This document shows positions 47,638 to 57,820 of a DNA stretch of 64,000 nt, in pieces. Positions within the stretch are counted from its first letter, which is position 1. Each line of letters begins with the position of its first letter. The stretch lies in contig JARLIM010000022.1 in NCBI GenBank assembly GCA_031291725.1, forward strand, positions 1 to 64,000, in the 5' to 3' direction. This DNA comes from Acetobacteraceae bacterium. Its GTDB lineage: Bacteria > Pseudomonadota > Alphaproteobacteria > Acetobacterales > Acetobacteraceae. A program made the translations under genes and the position numbers. The notes below the pieces were generated by a model that was not told where the DNA came from, searched no databases, and worked only from the letters and a program-made list of their open reading frames with translations.

Positions 47638-48269
47638 TGCAGCCAACCCGCGACATGGCGGGTTTTGCTGAACAGGTGTGCGCCTTTCTGCGCGCACACC
47701 CTGCGTTTTTGGCGGAGAACCCGGAGCTTTACCGGGTTCTTCTGCCGCCCGCACGGGTGCACGGTGCCGATCTGGCCGACCATATGGCCGCCATGCTCGC
47801 CGCCCAGCGCGCGCATGCCCAAGCGATGCAGGATGAGGCCGACCGCGTGCTGGCCGCCGGGCGGGCGCAGGCCGGTGCTTGGGCGCGGGTGCAGGAAGCC
47901 GTGCTGGCGCTGATCGAGTCACGCTTTCCCATTGACTGCATCGCGACTGAATTTCCCCGCCTTTTGGCCGTCGACGCCGCCAATCTCTGCGCCGAAGCCC
48001 CCATCCTGGCCGCCAGACGCCTGTCCCTGGGCAGCATTGCCACCTTGTTCGGCGCGCGCAGCGTCGTCTTCGAGGCATCAGAGGCGTGGGCGCAATGTTT
48101 GCACGGCGAGGCATCGGGATTGGCGCAGCATCAGGTGCTGATCCGTATCCCCGGTCACGACGCCCTGCTTGCCCTGGCGGCGCGGGATGCCGCATTGCTC
48201 GATCCGGCACAGGGGCAGGCGTGCTGGCTATTTCTCGCCCGCGCGGTCGCCGCCGCAGTGAGCCGTTGA
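47637..48269 (+). CDS. DUF484 family protein
   Basis: A 210-residue cytosolic protein. N-terminal helix VCAFLRAHPAFLAENPELY followed by LPPARVHGADLADHMAAMLA, then a GAF-like domain (VQEAVLALIESRFPIDCIAT, LGSIATLFGARSVVF). DUF484 genes stand next to xerC in many proteobacteria (for example with dapF-xerC), as here, but the function is unknown. Starts in the TGATG overlap with tal and ends in a TGATG overlap with xerC. Confidence 0.93.
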   Translation: MQPTRDMAGFAEQVCAFLRAHPAFLAENPELYRVLLPPARVHGADLADHMAAMLAAQRAHAQAMQDEADRVLAAGRAQAGAWARVQEAVLALIESRFPIDCIATEFPRLLAVDAANLCAEAPILAARRLSLGSIATLFGARSVVFEASEAWAQCLHGEASGLAQHQVLIRIPGHDALLALAARDAALLDPAQGQACWLFLARAVAAAVSR

Positions 48270-49177
48270 TGCTGGCCGAGGCGGCACGGCTGGAATTTCT
48301 CGACTGGCTCGCCCTCGAACGCCGCTCCGCCGCGTTGACGGTGGAGAGCTATGCCAGCGATGTCGGCTTTTTCCTGGGCTTTCTCAGCCGCCATCTTGGC
48401 AATGAGCCGAGTCTGGCCGATTTGGCCGATTTGCGGCTGTCGGATTTCCGCGCATGGCTCGCCGAGGCCGCCAATAAAGGGCGTGGCAAGACGACGCGGG
48501 CGCGGCATGTCTCGGCGGTGCGCACCTACTTCCGCTTCCTCGCGCGGCGGCATGGCGTGGACAATGCGCAGCTCTCCCTCATCACCCTGCCCAAGACAAG
48601 CAAACCGCTGCCGCGTGCCCTGAGCCCGGACCAGGCAACACAAGTGGCCCGTGAGATCGACGAGATATCCGAAGGCTCACTGGCCCTGCGCGACACGGCT
48701 CTGTTCGCCCTGCTCTATGGCAGCGGTCTGCGAATCGGTGAGGCCCTGGCGCTCAATCGGCGCGACGCCCCGTGTGAGGGCACCGACGCCGCCTTGCGCG
48801 TGCTCGGCAAGGGCGCGAAGGAACGCATGGTGCCGGTGCTGCCCACCGTGCGCGCGGTCATCGCGGATTGGCTGGCGGTGCATTGGCAAACCGAGCCTGA
48901 TGCCCCGCTTTTCCTCGGCAAGCGCGGCAAGCGATTGGATGCGGCGGTGGCGCAGAAGGTGCTGCGCGACTTTCGTGGCCGATATGGCCTGCCAGACCAC
49001 GCCACCCCGCACGCACTGCGCCATTCCTTCGCCACGCATCTGTTGGCGGGCGGCGCGGATCTGCGCGCGATCCAGGATCTGCTCGGCCATGCGAGCCTCT
49101 CAACCACGCAGCGTTATACGGCGGTGGACACCCAGCAATTGATGGACGTGTGGCGCAAGACGCATCCGAGGGGATAG
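48269..49177 (+). CDS. xerC: Tyrosine recombinase XerC
   Basis: Site-specific recombinase resolving chromosome dimers at dif with XerD, 302 residues. N-terminal SAM-like core-binding domain (LEFLDWLALERRSAALTVES), catalytic domain from about residue 115 with the first arginine in YGSGLRIGEALAL, lysine in GKGAKERMVPV, HALRHSFATHLLAGGADLRA (His and second Arg), LLGHASLSTTQRYTAVDT (His and nucleophile Tyr). All five catalytic positions are present. ATG at 48269 overlaps the preceding stop. Confidence 0.96.
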   Translation: MLAEAARLEFLDWLALERRSAALTVESYASDVGFFLGFLSRHLGNEPSLADLADLRLSDFRAWLAEAANKGRGKTTRARHVSAVRTYFRFLARRHGVDNAQLSLITLPKTSKPLPRALSPDQATQVAREIDEISEGSLALRDTALFALLYGSGLRIGEALALNRRDAPCEGTDAALRVLGKGAKERMVPVLPTVRAVIADWLAVHWQTEPDAPLFLGKRGKRLDAAVAQKVLRDFRGRYGLPDHATPHALRHSFATHLLAGGADLRAIQDLLGHASLSTTQRYTAVDTQQLMDVWRKTHPRG

Positions 49178-49188
49178 CGAAGATGGCC

Positions 49189-50253
49189 CTATGAGAGCAG
49201 GGCCTTGGCGCCATCCCAGAGATTGGTCACCAATTCCCCCGCCGGGATCGCCTGCGCCAAGCCCGCCGACTGCCCCGCCCAGGCCTGCATGTGCTGCACA
49301 TCCCCGGCCTTGCTGGCCGCGTCGCGCATCGCCTGCGTCAGCGCCCGCTGCACCGGATAGGGGGCAGGCTCCGGCCCTTCGGCGGCGGCGGCGACGTAAT
49401 CGGTGGCAATCGCCCGCCCCAACCGGCCGCTGAACGCCCGCGTCAGTCGGGTATCTTCCGGCGCGGTGTGCGCCAGCGCGTCTGCCCAGGCGGGGGCGAT
49501 CTTCGCCTCCGGGCAGCGCAGAAATCCGGTGCCGATCTGCACCGCCGAGGCCCCCAGCAGCAACGCCGCCGCGATGCCGCGTGAATCTGCGATGCCGCCT
49601 GTGGCAATCACCGGCAACTTCACCGCGTCCACAATCGCCGGCAGCAGCGCGAACAAACCCACTGCCTGTGAGCCTGCCTTGCCCGCCTCGAACGCGCCAC
49701 GATGACCGCCAGCCTCGGCCCCTTGCGCGATAATCGCCTCCGCCCCCGCCGCTTGCGCAGCCCGCGCTTCAGCGACAGTGGAGGCAATGGCGAACCAGGC
49801 GATGCCGCGTGCTTTCATCCGCTGCACGAAGTTTGCCGGATACAGCCCCATGATGGAGGAAATAATCGCAGGGCCGGATTCCAGCATCGCCTCGCATTGC
49901 GCCTCGAAATCCGGCGGTGTGGCATCACCGGCAGTCTCCGGCACCGCTGGGCCGTGCCTGCCGAGAAATTCCCGCAGCTTCGCCTCGTTCTCGGCATCAC
50001 GCAGCGGCGGCGGGTCGGGAATCCACAGATTGAGCTGAAACGCCCCATTGCTGCCGGCGCGCACTTCCTGCGCCCACATACGGATCGCATCGGGCTGCAT
50101 CAGCAAGCCGCCGCACGCCCCCAATCCCCCCGCCTTGGCCACCTCGATCGACAGCGACGGCGGGCAGGCGCCGGCCATGGGAGCGAGCAAAATCGGCACC
50201 CTCAAGCCGAACCGGTCACAGAATTTGGCGGCACGGGTGAGGGCGAGATGCAT
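49189..50253 (-). CDS. Nitronate monooxygenase (2-nitropropane dioxygenase family)
   Basis: FMN-dependent TIM-barrel oxygenase of 354 residues. VPILLAPMAGACPPSLSIEV near residue 20, IIAQGAEAGGHRGAFE with the catalytic His near residue 185, LLPAIVDAVKLPVIATGGIAD, and ALLLGASAVQIGTGFLRCPE binding FMN. It detoxifies alkyl nitronates such as propionate 3-nitronate. Convergent with xerC (11 bp between the stop codons) and adjacent to the GT2-GtrA gene, whose stop is at the first base after this gene's start. Confidence 0.93.
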   Translation of the reverse strand: MHLALTRAAKFCDRFGLRVPILLAPMAGACPPSLSIEVAKAGGLGACGGLLMQPDAIRMWAQEVRAGSNGAFQLNLWIPDPPPLRDAENEAKLREFLGRHGPAVPETAGDATPPDFEAQCEAMLESGPAIISSIMGLYPANFVQRMKARGIAWFAIASTVAEARAAQAAGAEAIIAQGAEAGGHRGAFEAGKAGSQAVGLFALLPAIVDAVKLPVIATGGIADSRGIAAALLLGASAVQIGTGFLRCPEAKIAPAWADALAHTAPEDTRLTRAFSGRLGRAIATDYVAAAAEGPEPAPYPVQRALTQAMRDAASKAGDVQHMQAWAGQSAGLAQAIPAGELVTNLWDGAKALLS

Positions 50254-51354
50254 TTACCGTCTCCAGACGAAGGCCGAACTGACCGCGTAATTCCACACAA
50301 GGCTCATCGCGGCACCGACAAAACCGGCGAGGAACCAATTCGTCATCTGCGGGCCGAACATGAACGCCGCCACCGACAAATTGCCCGCCGCCCCCACCGC
50401 CGAAATCGCCGCAAACAGCGCCAAGCCGCGCCACATCCGCAGCCCCTTCAGCCGTTTATCGCCAAAGGTGACGTGATTGTTGAGCCCGAAATTGCCCAAA
50501 ATCGCCACCGCCGTCGCCATCGCCTGCGCCTGATCGAATGACCAACCCGCGGCCTTGAGCGCCAGCAGAAGCACCAACATATGCAGCACAATGCCCACCG
50601 AGCCCACGGCCGCGAACAGCACAAAGCGCACCGGCACGACATGGCCGACCATTTTATCGACCAGCAGCAGCGCGAAGTCGCGCATCACCCCCGCATCGAG
50701 CTTGCTCTCGCCCGCCACCCGCGTGCGAAACTGGAACGGAATTTCCACAATGCGCGGTGGCGTGGGCAGGGAGGCGATGATGTCGAGCAGGATCTTGAAC
50801 CCAATCGCCGACAGCCCCGGCATGGCACGGTCGAACACCTCGCGCTTGAGCATGAAGAAGCCGCTCATCGGATCGGCGACATGCGTCTTGAGCACTTTCT
50901 GGCCGAGCTTGGTCGCCAGATCGGACATCCCGGCGCGAGTCTTGTCCCAATCCCCCACCCCGCCACCGGGCACGTAGCGGCTGCCGATGGCGAGATCGGC
51001 GCCGTCGCGCAGGGCTTGCAGCATCAGCGGCAGACGGCTCTCGTCATGCTGCATGTCGCCATCCATGGCAGCGATATTGGGCGCGAAACTGGCATGCGCC
51101 CCCTCAATGAACGCCGAGGCCAATCCCCGCCTGCCGACGCGATGGATCATCCGCACGCGCGGCTCATCGGCCGCCACCGCACGAATGGCCTCGCGCGTGC
51201 CGTCGCGGCTATTGTCATCGACGAACACGATCTCCCACGCCACCTCGCCCATCGCCTGCCGCACGGCGGCAACAAGCGGCGCGATATTGTCGCGTTCGTT
51301 CAGCACCGGAACAACGATGCAAAGCTCGGGCAGGCAGATGTGTGTCTCGCTCAT
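50254..51354 (-). CDS. Glycosyltransferase family 2 fused to GtrA-like membrane domain
   Basis: A 366-residue polyprenol-phosphate sugar transferase. Residues about 10-225 are a GT-A domain: ELCIVVPVLNERDNIAPLVA, IVFVDDNSRDGTRE, AAMDGDMQHDE with the DxD, AIGSRYVPGGGVGDW, MSGFFMLKREVFD. Residues 240-366 hold four helices of the GtrA/flippase type. It makes polyprenyl-phosphate-mannose or -glucose for envelope glycosylation. Only a 126-bp gap, with the rimP leader, separates it from rimP. Confidence 0.93.
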   Translation of the reverse strand: MSETHICLPELCIVVPVLNERDNIAPLVAAVRQAMGEVAWEIVFVDDNSRDGTREAIRAVAADEPRVRMIHRVGRRGLASAFIEGAHASFAPNIAAMDGDMQHDESRLPLMLQALRDGADLAIGSRYVPGGGVGDWDKTRAGMSDLATKLGQKVLKTHVADPMSGFFMLKREVFDRAMPGLSAIGFKILLDIIASLPTPPRIVEIPFQFRTRVAGESKLDAGVMRDFALLLVDKMVGHVVPVRFVLFAAVGSVGIVLHMLVLLLALKAAGWSFDQAQAMATAVAILGNFGLNNHVTFGDKRLKGLRMWRGLALFAAISAVGAAGNLSVAAFMFGPQMTNWFLAGFVGAAMSLVWNYAVSSAFVWRR

Positions 51355-51385
51355 GGCGTGGGGTTATAGACCGCGTTGGAAATGC

Positions 51386-51414
51386 TTGCACTCCCTGACA
51401 ATTAAGATTATCGA
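51386..51414 (+). promoter_or_regulatory. Possible promoter of the rimP-nusA operon
   Basis: TTGCAC at 51386-51391 and TATCGA at 51409-51414 are 17 bases apart. The -10 match is weak, so this is only a candidate. It would put the start of transcription just before the rimP leader hairpin. Confidence 0.3.
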
Positions 51415-51445
51415 CGGCGCATCATCATTCTCCGGCGGTTTGGGG

Positions 51446-51476
51446 GGTGGCCTTCGCGGGCCGCCTTTTTTGTTTT
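51446..51476 (+). terminator. Terminator-like leader hairpin directly before rimP (probable attenuator)
   Basis: GGTGGCC at 51446-51452 pairs with GGCCGCC at 51459-51465 (one G-T wobble), with a six-base loop, followed by TTTTTTGTTTT. That is a full intrinsic-terminator layout, yet its tail ends only four bases before the rimP ATG at 51481. It could end transcription from the left or serve as an attenuator for the operon, which encodes NusA. Confidence 0.6.
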
Positions 51477-51480
51477 GGTC

Positions 51481-52023
51481 ATGAGCAGCGACAACGAAAA
51501 CGACATTGCGGCCCCGGCCCAGATTGGGCTTGAGGCTCGAATTCAGGCGACCATCGAGCCGTCACTGACCGATCTCGGCTATGAGATTGTTCGCATCTCC
51601 GTGCTGGGCCGTGAACGCCCAACCGTGCAGATCATGGCCGACCGTGCAGACGGTTCGATGATCGTCATTGAGGATTGCGAAATCATCTCCCGCGCCGTCG
51701 GTGCGGTGCTGGACGTCAACGACCCGATTCCCGGTCGCTGGACGCTCGAAGTCAGCTCGGCCGGCATTGACCGCCCGCTCACCCGCCTGAAGGATTGGGT
51801 GCGGTTCGTGGGGCATATCGCCCGAGTCGAACTGGCCCTGCCCGTCGATGGTCGCCGCCGTTGCAGCGCGGTGATCATGTCAGCCACCGCCGAACAGGTG
51901 GTGCTGCGTGATGACAAGGGCGAATTCACCGTTCCCATGGCCGATATCCGTCGCGCCAAACTTGTGTTGACTGACGAACTGATCGCGGCGAGTGCGCCGC
52001 AATCCACACCTAAAGCGCATTGA
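51481..52023 (+). CDS. rimP: Ribosome maturation factor RimP
   Basis: Needed for 30S subunit maturation, 180 residues. N-terminal domain: [66 protein letters not shown] [16 protein letters not shown] near residue 85. C-terminal SH3-like barrel: [29 protein letters not shown]. The ATG has no obvious Shine-Dalgarno sequence because the leader hairpin and its T tract end right before it. First gene of the nusA-infB operon. Confidence 0.96.
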   Translation: MSSDNENDIAAPAQIGLEARIQATIEPSLTDLGYEIVRISVLGRERPTVQIMADRADGSMIVIEDCEIISRAVGAVLDVNDPIPGRWTLEVSSAGIDRPLTRLKDWVRFVGHIARVELALPVDGRRRCSAVIMSATAEQVVLRDDKGEFTVPMADIRRAKLVLTDELIAASAPQSTPKAH

Positions 52024-52032
52024 AGGCGTATC

Positions 52033-53577
52033 ATGGACACTTCCGTCTCCCGCCCCGAACTCCTCCTCGTTGCCGACGCTGTCGCGCGCGAGAAATCGAT
52101 TGATCGCGACGAAGTTCTCGAAGCCATGGAGCAGGCCATCCAGAAGGCTGGCCGCGCCAAATACGGTCACGAGAAGGACATCCGCGCCACCATCGACCGC
52201 AAGAACGGCGATGTGCGCCTGTCGCGTTGGACCCAGGCCGTCTCGGTCGTCGAGAACGAAGAGACGCAAATTCCGCTGCACATCGCGCGCAAATTCCAGC
52301 CTGAAATCGAAGATGGCGGCTACATCGTCGATCCGCTGCCGCCGATCGATTTCGGCCGTATCGCCGCCCAGACCGCCAAGCAGGTGATCGTACAGCGCGT
52401 GCGCGAATATGAGCGCAAGAAGCAGTACGACGAGTTCAAGGATCGCGTGGGCGAGGTCATCAACGGTGTCGTCAAGCGCACCGAATACGGCAACCTGATG
52501 ATCGAAGTCGGCCGCACCGAGGCGTTGCTGCGTCGCGATGAGTTGATCCCGCGCGAGAATTTCCGCAACGGCGACCGCGTGCGTGCCTATATCTATGACG
52601 TGCGCGACGAACCGCGCGGCCCGCAGGTGTTCCTCTCCCGCACGCATCCCGGCTTCCTGGCGAAGCTGTTCGCGCAGGAAGTGCCGGAAATCTATGACGG
52701 CATCATCGAGATCAAGGCGGTCAGCCGCGATCCGGGCTCGCGCGCCAAGATGGCGGTGATCTCGCGCGATCAATCCATCGACCCGGTCGGTGCCTGCGTC
52801 GGTATGCGCGGCTCGCGCGTGCAGGCCGTGGTGGCCGAGCTTCAGGGCGAGAAGATCGACATCATTCCGTGGTCCCCGCAGGCCGCGACCTTCGTCGTCA
52901 ACGCCCTGGCACCTGCTGAAGTCACCAAGGTGGTGATGGACGAAGACGCCGGCCGCGTCGAAGTGGTGGTGCCGGACGATCAGCTCAGCCTTGCCATCGG
53001 TCGCCGTGGTCAAAACGTGCGACTGGCCAGCCAGTTGACGCGTTGGGACATCGATATCCTCACCGAGGCTGAAGAATCCGAGCGTCGCCAGGAAGAATTC
53101 CGCCGCCGCACCGGCCTGTTCGTCGAGGCGCTCGATGTCGATGACGTCATCGCTGGCCTGCTGGTCACGGAGGGCTTCAACACCATCGAGGAACTCGCTT
53201 TCGTCGCGCAGGACGAGTTGGCCGACATCGAAGGCTTCGACGAAGCCATCGCCGAGGAACTCATCCGCCGCGCCGAGTCCGCCCTGGTCAAACGCGACAA
53301 CGAACTGAACGATCAGCGCGTCACTCTCGGCGTGTCCGACGATGTGGCGGCGTTCGAGAACTTCACGCCCGCCATGCTGGTCGCACTCGGTGAAAAGGGT
53401 GTGAAGACACTCGACGATCTGGCCGATCTGGCGTCGGACGAACTGATCGAAATCGTCGGCGAAACGAACATGGACGAAGAAACCGCCAATGCGGTGATCA
53501 TGGCCGCCCGTTCGCATTGGTTCGACGGTGAAGAAGGTGGTGAGAACGCTGGGGAAGCGGAGGCTGACAACGCCTGA
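52033..53577 (+). CDS. nusA: Transcription termination/antitermination factor NusA
   Basis: RNA-polymerase-binding elongation factor, 514 residues. N-terminal domain 1-125 (ELLLVADAVAREKSIDRDEV), S1 domain about 135-200 (GVVKRTEYGNLMIEVGRTEA), two KH domains about 230-345 (PVGACVGMRGSRVQAVVAEL, LAIGRRGQNVRLASQLTRW). The C-terminus has two acidic helix-hairpin-helix repeats (DDVIAGLLVTEGFNTIEELA and FTPAMLVALGEKGVKTLDDL), typical of alphaproteobacteria. It lies nine bases after rimP. Confidence 0.97.
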   Translation: MDTSVSRPELLLVADAVAREKSIDRDEVLEAMEQAIQKAGRAKYGHEKDIRATIDRKNGDVRLSRWTQAVSVVENEETQIPLHIARKFQPEIEDGGYIVDPLPPIDFGRIAAQTAKQVIVQRVREYERKKQYDEFKDRVGEVINGVVKRTEYGNLMIEVGRTEALLRRDELIPRENFRNGDRVRAYIYDVRDEPRGPQVFLSRTHPGFLAKLFAQEVPEIYDGIIEIKAVSRDPGSRAKMAVISRDQSIDPVGACVGMRGSRVQAVVAELQGEKIDIIPWSPQAATFVVNALAPAEVTKVVMDEDAGRVEVVVPDDQLSLAIGRRGQNVRLASQLTRWDIDILTEAEESERRQEEFRRRTGLFVEALDVDDVIAGLLVTEGFNTIEELAFVAQDELADIEGFDEAIAEELIRRAESALVKRDNELNDQRVTLGVSDDVAAFENFTPAMLVALGEKGVKTLDDLADLASDELIEIVGETNMDEETANAVIMAARSHWFDGEEGGENAGEAEADNA

Positions 53578-54271
53578 GCACCCCACCCTGCCTGTCGACT
53601 CGGCACCGGATGACGATGCCGAGGACGACCAGCCCGAAACCGGCCCGCTGCGTCGCTGTGCGGTGACGCGCGAACGGCTGGCGAAAGAGCGGATGATCCG
53701 CTTTGTCGTCAGCCCGGACCGAATTGTGGTGCCGGATCTGGCTGCACGCCTGCCCGGACGGGGAATTTGGTTGAGTGCGCGGCGGGATGTGTTACAAGCC
53801 GCGTGCAGTCGAGGCGCGTTTGCGAAAGCCGCGCGCGGCCAGGTCAACGTGCCCCCCGAACTCTCCACCGTTTTGCAGGAAGCCCTTGCACGACGTGTCG
53901 GTGAGCTTCTCGGTCTTGCCCGTCGCGCTGGGCAGGCGGTGTGCGGCTTCCAAAAGGCGCGCGAGATGTTGGTGTCAGGCCGGGCAGGCATGGCAATTGA
54001 GGCGCGTGACGGCAGCCCCGAGGAAATAGCGCGTTTCCTGGGTGGACATGCGGCGCATATACCCGTGGTGCAACCGCTTGATGCGGCAACACTCGGTGCG
54101 ATTTTCGGTCGCGATCACGTTGTGCACGTGGTGGTGACGAAAGGCCGGTTGGCCGAGAAGTTGGCGGATGAGGCAAGCCGGTTGGCGGGTCTGTCCGGTG
54201 AATTGGCCGAGCAAGTGCGAACGCGCAGCCCTCGGCAGAAGTTGAACGAGACGAGACAGGCGATTAGATGA
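53528..54271 (+). CDS. YlxR-type (DUF448) RNA-binding protein with L7Ae-like C-terminal domain
   Basis: A 247-residue protein with two parts. Residues about 35-115 are DUF448/Ylx[41 protein letters not shown]. Residues about 120-225 resemble an L7Ae/L30e ribosomal fold ([40 protein letters not shown]). It stands in its normal place between nusA and infB. The start overlaps nusA by 50 bp: a GTG at 53528, or 53540 with AAGG just ahead, are possible; the DUF448 core begins well after either. Confidence 0.9.
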   Translation: MKKVVRTLGKRRLTTPEHPTLPVDSAPDDDAEDDQPETGPLRRCAVTRERLAKERMIRFVVSPDRIVVPDLAARLPGRGIWLSARRDVLQAACSRGAFAKAARGQVNVPPELSTVLQEALARRVGELLGLARRAGQAVCGFQKAREMLVSGRAGMAIEARDGSPEEIARFLGGHAAHIPVVQPLDAATLGAIFGRDHVVHVVVTKGRLAEKLADEASRLAGLSGELAEQVRTRSPRQKLNETRQAIR

Positions 54272-57120
54272 GCGACGGCAACGATCAGGATGCGGCCAAA
54301 GGCCGGCTTTCACTGCGGCCCGCAAGCCGAGCGGAAGTCGGTCGGACAGTGGATGCTGGCTCAGTACGCCAGAGTTTCAGCCACGGCCGATCCAAAGTGG
54401 TGCAGGTGGAGGTGCGCAAGACCCGCGCTCCGGTTCCGGGCACCACCACGCGCCCTGCAACACCAACCACGGCCACCCCCAGTGCGGTGCCCCCTGCGCC
54501 CGCCACAGGTGCCCCGGCCGCCAAGCCCGCACAGCCCCAGACGGCTGCTCCGGCACCGGCTCCGGCTCAGCCTTCGGCTCAGGCGCAGCAACACCAGCCA
54601 CGTCCCCAGCAAACCGGCTCGACCCGTCCAGGTCAGCCCGGTGGTCGCCCGCTGACGGCTGCCGAACTGGCCATCCGCCAGCGCGTGCTCGCCGAACAGG
54701 CCCGCGAAAATGCCCGCCGTGAAGCGGAGCGTCGCGAGCAAGAGAAGATCTCCATCCTCTCAGCCGCCGAAGAGGCACGCAAGCGTGAGGAAGCCGCCGC
54801 CAAGGCAGCCGAGGAGGAAGCCAAGCGCGCCGCCGAGGAAGCCGAGCTGCAAAAGCGGCTTGAGGCCGAGCGACTGGCCGCGGGCACGCCGGAGCCGGAG
54901 CCAACCGCTCCGTCCGAGTCCGTATCCGCCTCTGTCGTGGCCGCCGCCGCCCCTGCCCCGGTCGCACAGCAGCAGGTTCAGCCCGCCGCCCGTTCAACCG
55001 CACCGCAACAGGGTCAGCGTCCGGCAGGTGGTCAGCCGCAACAGGGTGCAGCGCGTCCGGGTGCCCCGCGCCCGGCTGGCACTGCCGCTGCCGCCGACAC
55101 ATTGCGTCTTCGTCCGGCGGGTGCAGAAGACGACGACAGCCGTCGCCGTCCCGGCACGCCCGGCCCTGCCGCGCGCAAACCGGTCGCCCCGCCTGCCAAG
55201 AAGGCCGCCACCGATGACCGTCGTCGTCCGGGTCGCATTGACGTGCGCGCCGCCATTGAAGGCGAGGACGACCGCGTGCGCAGCCTCGCCTCCGTGCGTC
55301 GTCAGCGTGAGCGTGAGCGCCGTCAGGCCGATCTCGACCGTCTGCGCGCCGATCAGGTGAAGGTGGTGCGCGAGGTTGTGCTGCCCGATGCGATCACCGT
55401 GCAGGAACTGGCCAACCGTATGGCCGCCCGCGCGTCGGACGTCATCAAGGCGCTGATGAAGATGGGCGTGATGTCCACCATCACCCAGTCGCTCGACGCC
55501 GACACCGCCGAGTTGGTGGTGCAGGAATTCGGCCACAAGGTGAAGCGCGTCTCGGAAGACGATGTGGAAGTGGGCCTTGAGGGTGTCGTGGACATCGACA
55601 CCGACATGATCGCGCGTCCGCCGGTCGTCACCATCATGGGCCATGTCGATCACGGCAAGACCTCGCTGCTCGACGCGCTGCGCAAGGCAGACGTGGCGGC
55701 AGGCGAAGCCGGTGGCATCACCCAGCATATCGGTGCCTATCAGGTGACGATGCCGGGTGGCGAGAAGATCACCTTCATCGACACGCCGGGCCATGAAGCC
55801 TTCACCGCCATGCGCTCGCGCGGTGCCTCCGTCACCGATATCGTCATCCTTGTGGTGGCGGCCGATGACGGCGTGATGCCGCAGACCATTGAAGCCATCA
55901 AGCACGCCAAGGCGGCGGATGTGCCGATCATTGTTGCCATCAACAAGATCGATAAACCCGGCGCCAACGTGCAGAAGGTTCGCGAAGAACTGCTCAGCTA
56001 CGACATTGTTGTCGAAGATCTCGGCGGCGACACGCAGGATGTGCAGGTCTCGGCCAAGCAGAAGCTCGGCCTGGACAAGCTGGCCGAAGCCATCGCGCTG
56101 CAAGCCGAAATCCTCGATCTGCGCGCCAATCCGAACCGGCTTGCCGAAGGCACGGTGGTGGAAAGCCGCCTCGACCGTGGCCGCGGCCCGGTGGCGACGG
56201 TGCTGGTGCAGAAGGGCACGCTCAAGCAGGGCGATATCGTGGTGGCCGGTGCCGAATTCGGCCGCGTCCGTGCGATGCTCGACGACAAGGGCCGTCAGAT
56301 GAAAGAGGCGGGTCCGTCCACGCCTCTGGAAATCCTCGGTCTGGCCGGTGTGCCGGTGGCCGGCGAGCCGTTCGTGGTGGTGGAAAACGAAAGCCGCGCC
56401 CGCGAGATCAGCGAATTGCGTCAACGCCGTATCCGCGACAAGAACGCCGGTGTGATGACCGCCGCCCGTGGCACGCTCGACGAGATGCTCGCCCGCATTC
56501 AGGCTGGCGTGCAGAAAGAAGTGGCCGTGCTGATCAAGGCCGATGTGCAGGGCAGTGCCGAGGCGCTGCAGGCCACCGTGCTCAAGCTGGCGCATGAAGA
56601 AGTGCGCGTGCGGGTGCTGAACTCCACCGTGGGCCAGATCACCGAGAGCGATATTCAGCTCGCCAAGGCCTCCAATGCCGTCATCATCGCCTTCAACGTG
56701 CGTGCGACCACGCAGGCGCGTGACATGGCGACCCGTGATGGTGTGGACATTCGATACTACTCGATCATCTACGATGTGGCCGATGACGTCGAACAACTGG
56801 TTCGCGGCAAGGTTGCACCGAAGGCACGCGAGAAGTTCCTTGGCTATGCTGAAATCCGTCAGGTGTTCGACATCACCAAGACCGGCAAGGTTGCCGGGTG
56901 TATGATCACCGAAGGCGTGGTCAAGCGCGGCTGCGGCGTGCGTCTGCTGCGCGACGGTGTGGTGATCCACAATGGCGAGCTGACGCAGCTCAAGCGCTTC
57001 AAGGATGACGTCAAAGAAGTGGCGCGTGGCTATGAGTGCGGCCTGTCGTTTGCGAACTATCAGGATCTGCGCATCGGCGACGTGGTTGAGTGCTTCGAAG
57101 TCGAGATGGTGCCAGGTTGA
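54268..57120 (+). CDS. infB: Translation initiation factor IF-2
   Basis: GTPase placing initiator tRNA on the 30S subunit. The 950-residue alphaproteobacterial form has an N-terminal extension of roughly 380 residues rich in Ala, Pro, Gln and Glu, including a charged coiled coil ([20 protein letters not shown]). Then the IF2 N domain, and the G domain at about residues 455-620 with [30 protein letters not shown] and NKIDKPGAN. Domains II to IV follow, ending [17 protein letters not shown]. Its stop overlaps the TTG of rbfA. Confidence 0.97.
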   Translation: MSDGNDQDAAKGRLSLRPASRAEVGRTVDAGSVRQSFSHGRSKVVQVEVRKTRAPVPGTTTRPATPTTATPSAVPPAPATGAPAAKPAQPQTAAPAPAPAQPSAQAQQHQPRPQQTGSTRPGQPGGRPLTAAELAIRQRVLAEQARENARREAERREQEKISILSAAEEARKREEAAAKAAEEEAKRAAEEAELQKRLEAERLAAGTPEPEPTAPSESVSASVVAAAAPAPVAQQQVQPAARSTAPQQGQRPAGGQPQQGAARPGAPRPAGTAAAADTLRLRPAGAEDDDSRRRPGTPGPAARKPVAPPAKKAATDDRRRPGRIDVRAAIEGEDDRVRSLASVRRQRERERRQADLDRLRADQVKVVREVVLPDAITVQELANRMAARASDVIKALMKMGVMSTITQSLDADTAELVVQEFGHKVKRVSEDDVEVGLEGVVDIDTDMIARPPVVTIMGHVDHGKTSLLDALRKADVAAGEAGGITQHIGAYQVTMPGGEKITFIDTPGHEAFTAMRSRGASVTDIVILVVAADDGVMPQTIEAIKHAKAADVPIIVAINKIDKPGANVQKVREELLSYDIVVEDLGGDTQDVQVSAKQKLGLDKLAEAIALQAEILDLRANPNRLAEGTVVESRLDRGRGPVATVLVQKGTLKQGDIVVAGAEFGRVRAMLDDKGRQMKEAGPSTPLEILGLAGVPVAGEPFVVVENESRAREISELRQRRIRDKNAGVMTAARGTLDEMLARIQAGVQKEVAVLIKADVQGSAEALQATVLKLAHEEVRVRVLNSTVGQITESDIQLAKASNAVIIAFNVRATTQARDMATRDGVDIRYYSIIYDVADDVEQLVRGKVAPKAREKFLGYAEIRQVFDITKTGKVAGCMITEGVVKRGCGVRLLRDGVVIHNGELTQLKRFKDDVKEVARGYECGLSFANYQDLRIGDVVECFEVEMVPG

Positions 57121-57545
57121 CCAAGGCGACTGCCGCCAATCAGGCCAAGGCACCCTCGCAGCGGCAATTGCGCGTGGCGGAAGAAATCCGCCACGTGCTG
57201 TCCGCCGTCTTCAAGCGCGGCGACATCCGCGATCCCGAACTGGCCGGTGTGCTGGTGACGGTGACGGAAGTGCGCATCGGCCCGGATCTCAAACGCGCAA
57301 CAGCCTTCGTCACCCGGCTGGGGCGGTCTGACATCGCCGAAAAACTCCCGGCTTTACGCCGCGCCGCACCGTATCTGCGCACCTGCGTGGCGAAGGAGCT
57401 GCGGCTACGTGTTGCCCCGGATCTGTCGTTTCAGGCCGATACCAGCATAGATTATGCGATGCATGTCGATCAGATGCTGCGCCAGCCGGAAGTGGCGCGG
57501 GACCTTGGGGCACCGAAAGAGCCGGAGACAGGGGAGAGCCTGTGA
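57117..57545 (+). CDS. rbfA: Ribosome-binding factor A
   Basis: Small KH-fold factor for 16S rRNA 5'-end maturation and cold adaptation, 142 residues. Core: [79 protein letters not shown]. Starts at the TTG overlapping the infB stop. Its own stop overlaps or nearly meets the start of the following small gene. Confidence 0.95.
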   Translation: MTKATAANQAKAPSQRQLRVAEEIRHVLSAVFKRGDIRDPELAGVLVTVTEVRIGPDLKRATAFVTRLGRSDIAEKLPALRRAAPYLRTCVAKELRLRVAPDLSFQADTSIDYAMHVDQMLRQPEVARDLGAPKEPETGESL

Positions 57546-57820
57546 TGGATGTCAAGGAAGCGGTGAAAGTCGCAAAACTCTTCGCAGCAGAATTGTTTGC
57601 TGAAGACGGTGCCTATGACCCCTTGCTCGAAGAAGTCGAGCGAGATCAGGACAAAGGCACTTGGCAGGTGACACTCAGTTTTCAGCGGCGCAGTGACCCG
57701 GGATCCGATGGCGCTTTGGCATCTTTCGTTCGTGCAGCCCAGCGCACCTACAAGGTCATCACAATTGCCGATGACAATAAGGAAGTCCTTTCGGTGAAGG
57801 TTCGTGAGGGACTGCATTGA
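57545..57820 (+). CDS. Small hypothetical protein paired with a PIN-domain gene
   Basis: A 91-residue soluble protein with no named family recognised. VKEAVKVAKLFAAELFAEDG forms an amphipathic helix, PLLEEVERDQDKGTWQVTLS suggests a beta hairpin, and the end reads RAAQRTYKVITIADDNKEVL with SVKVREG. This helix-then-sheet pattern with RTYKV resembles small proteins that I recall next to PIN-domain genes in other bacteria. The ATG at 57545 (or GTG at 57542) overlaps the rbfA stop, and its stop overlaps the PIN gene start, so all three are coupled. Base composition is visibly less GC-rich than rbfA or truB. A role as antitoxin or modulator of the PIN protein is inference. Confidence 0.7.
   Translation: MDVKEAVKVAKLFAAELFAEDGAYDPLLEEVERDQDKGTWQVTLSFQRRSDPGSDGALASFVRAAQRTYKVITIADDNKEVLSVKVREGLH

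Noticed and set aside
51880..53991. 703-codon frame antisense to nusA
   Set aside because: Shadow of nusA and ylxR; no domain, composition dominated by Arg, His, Asp.
54994..57153. 719-codon frame antisense to infB
   Set aside because: Shadow of a certain gene on the other strand.
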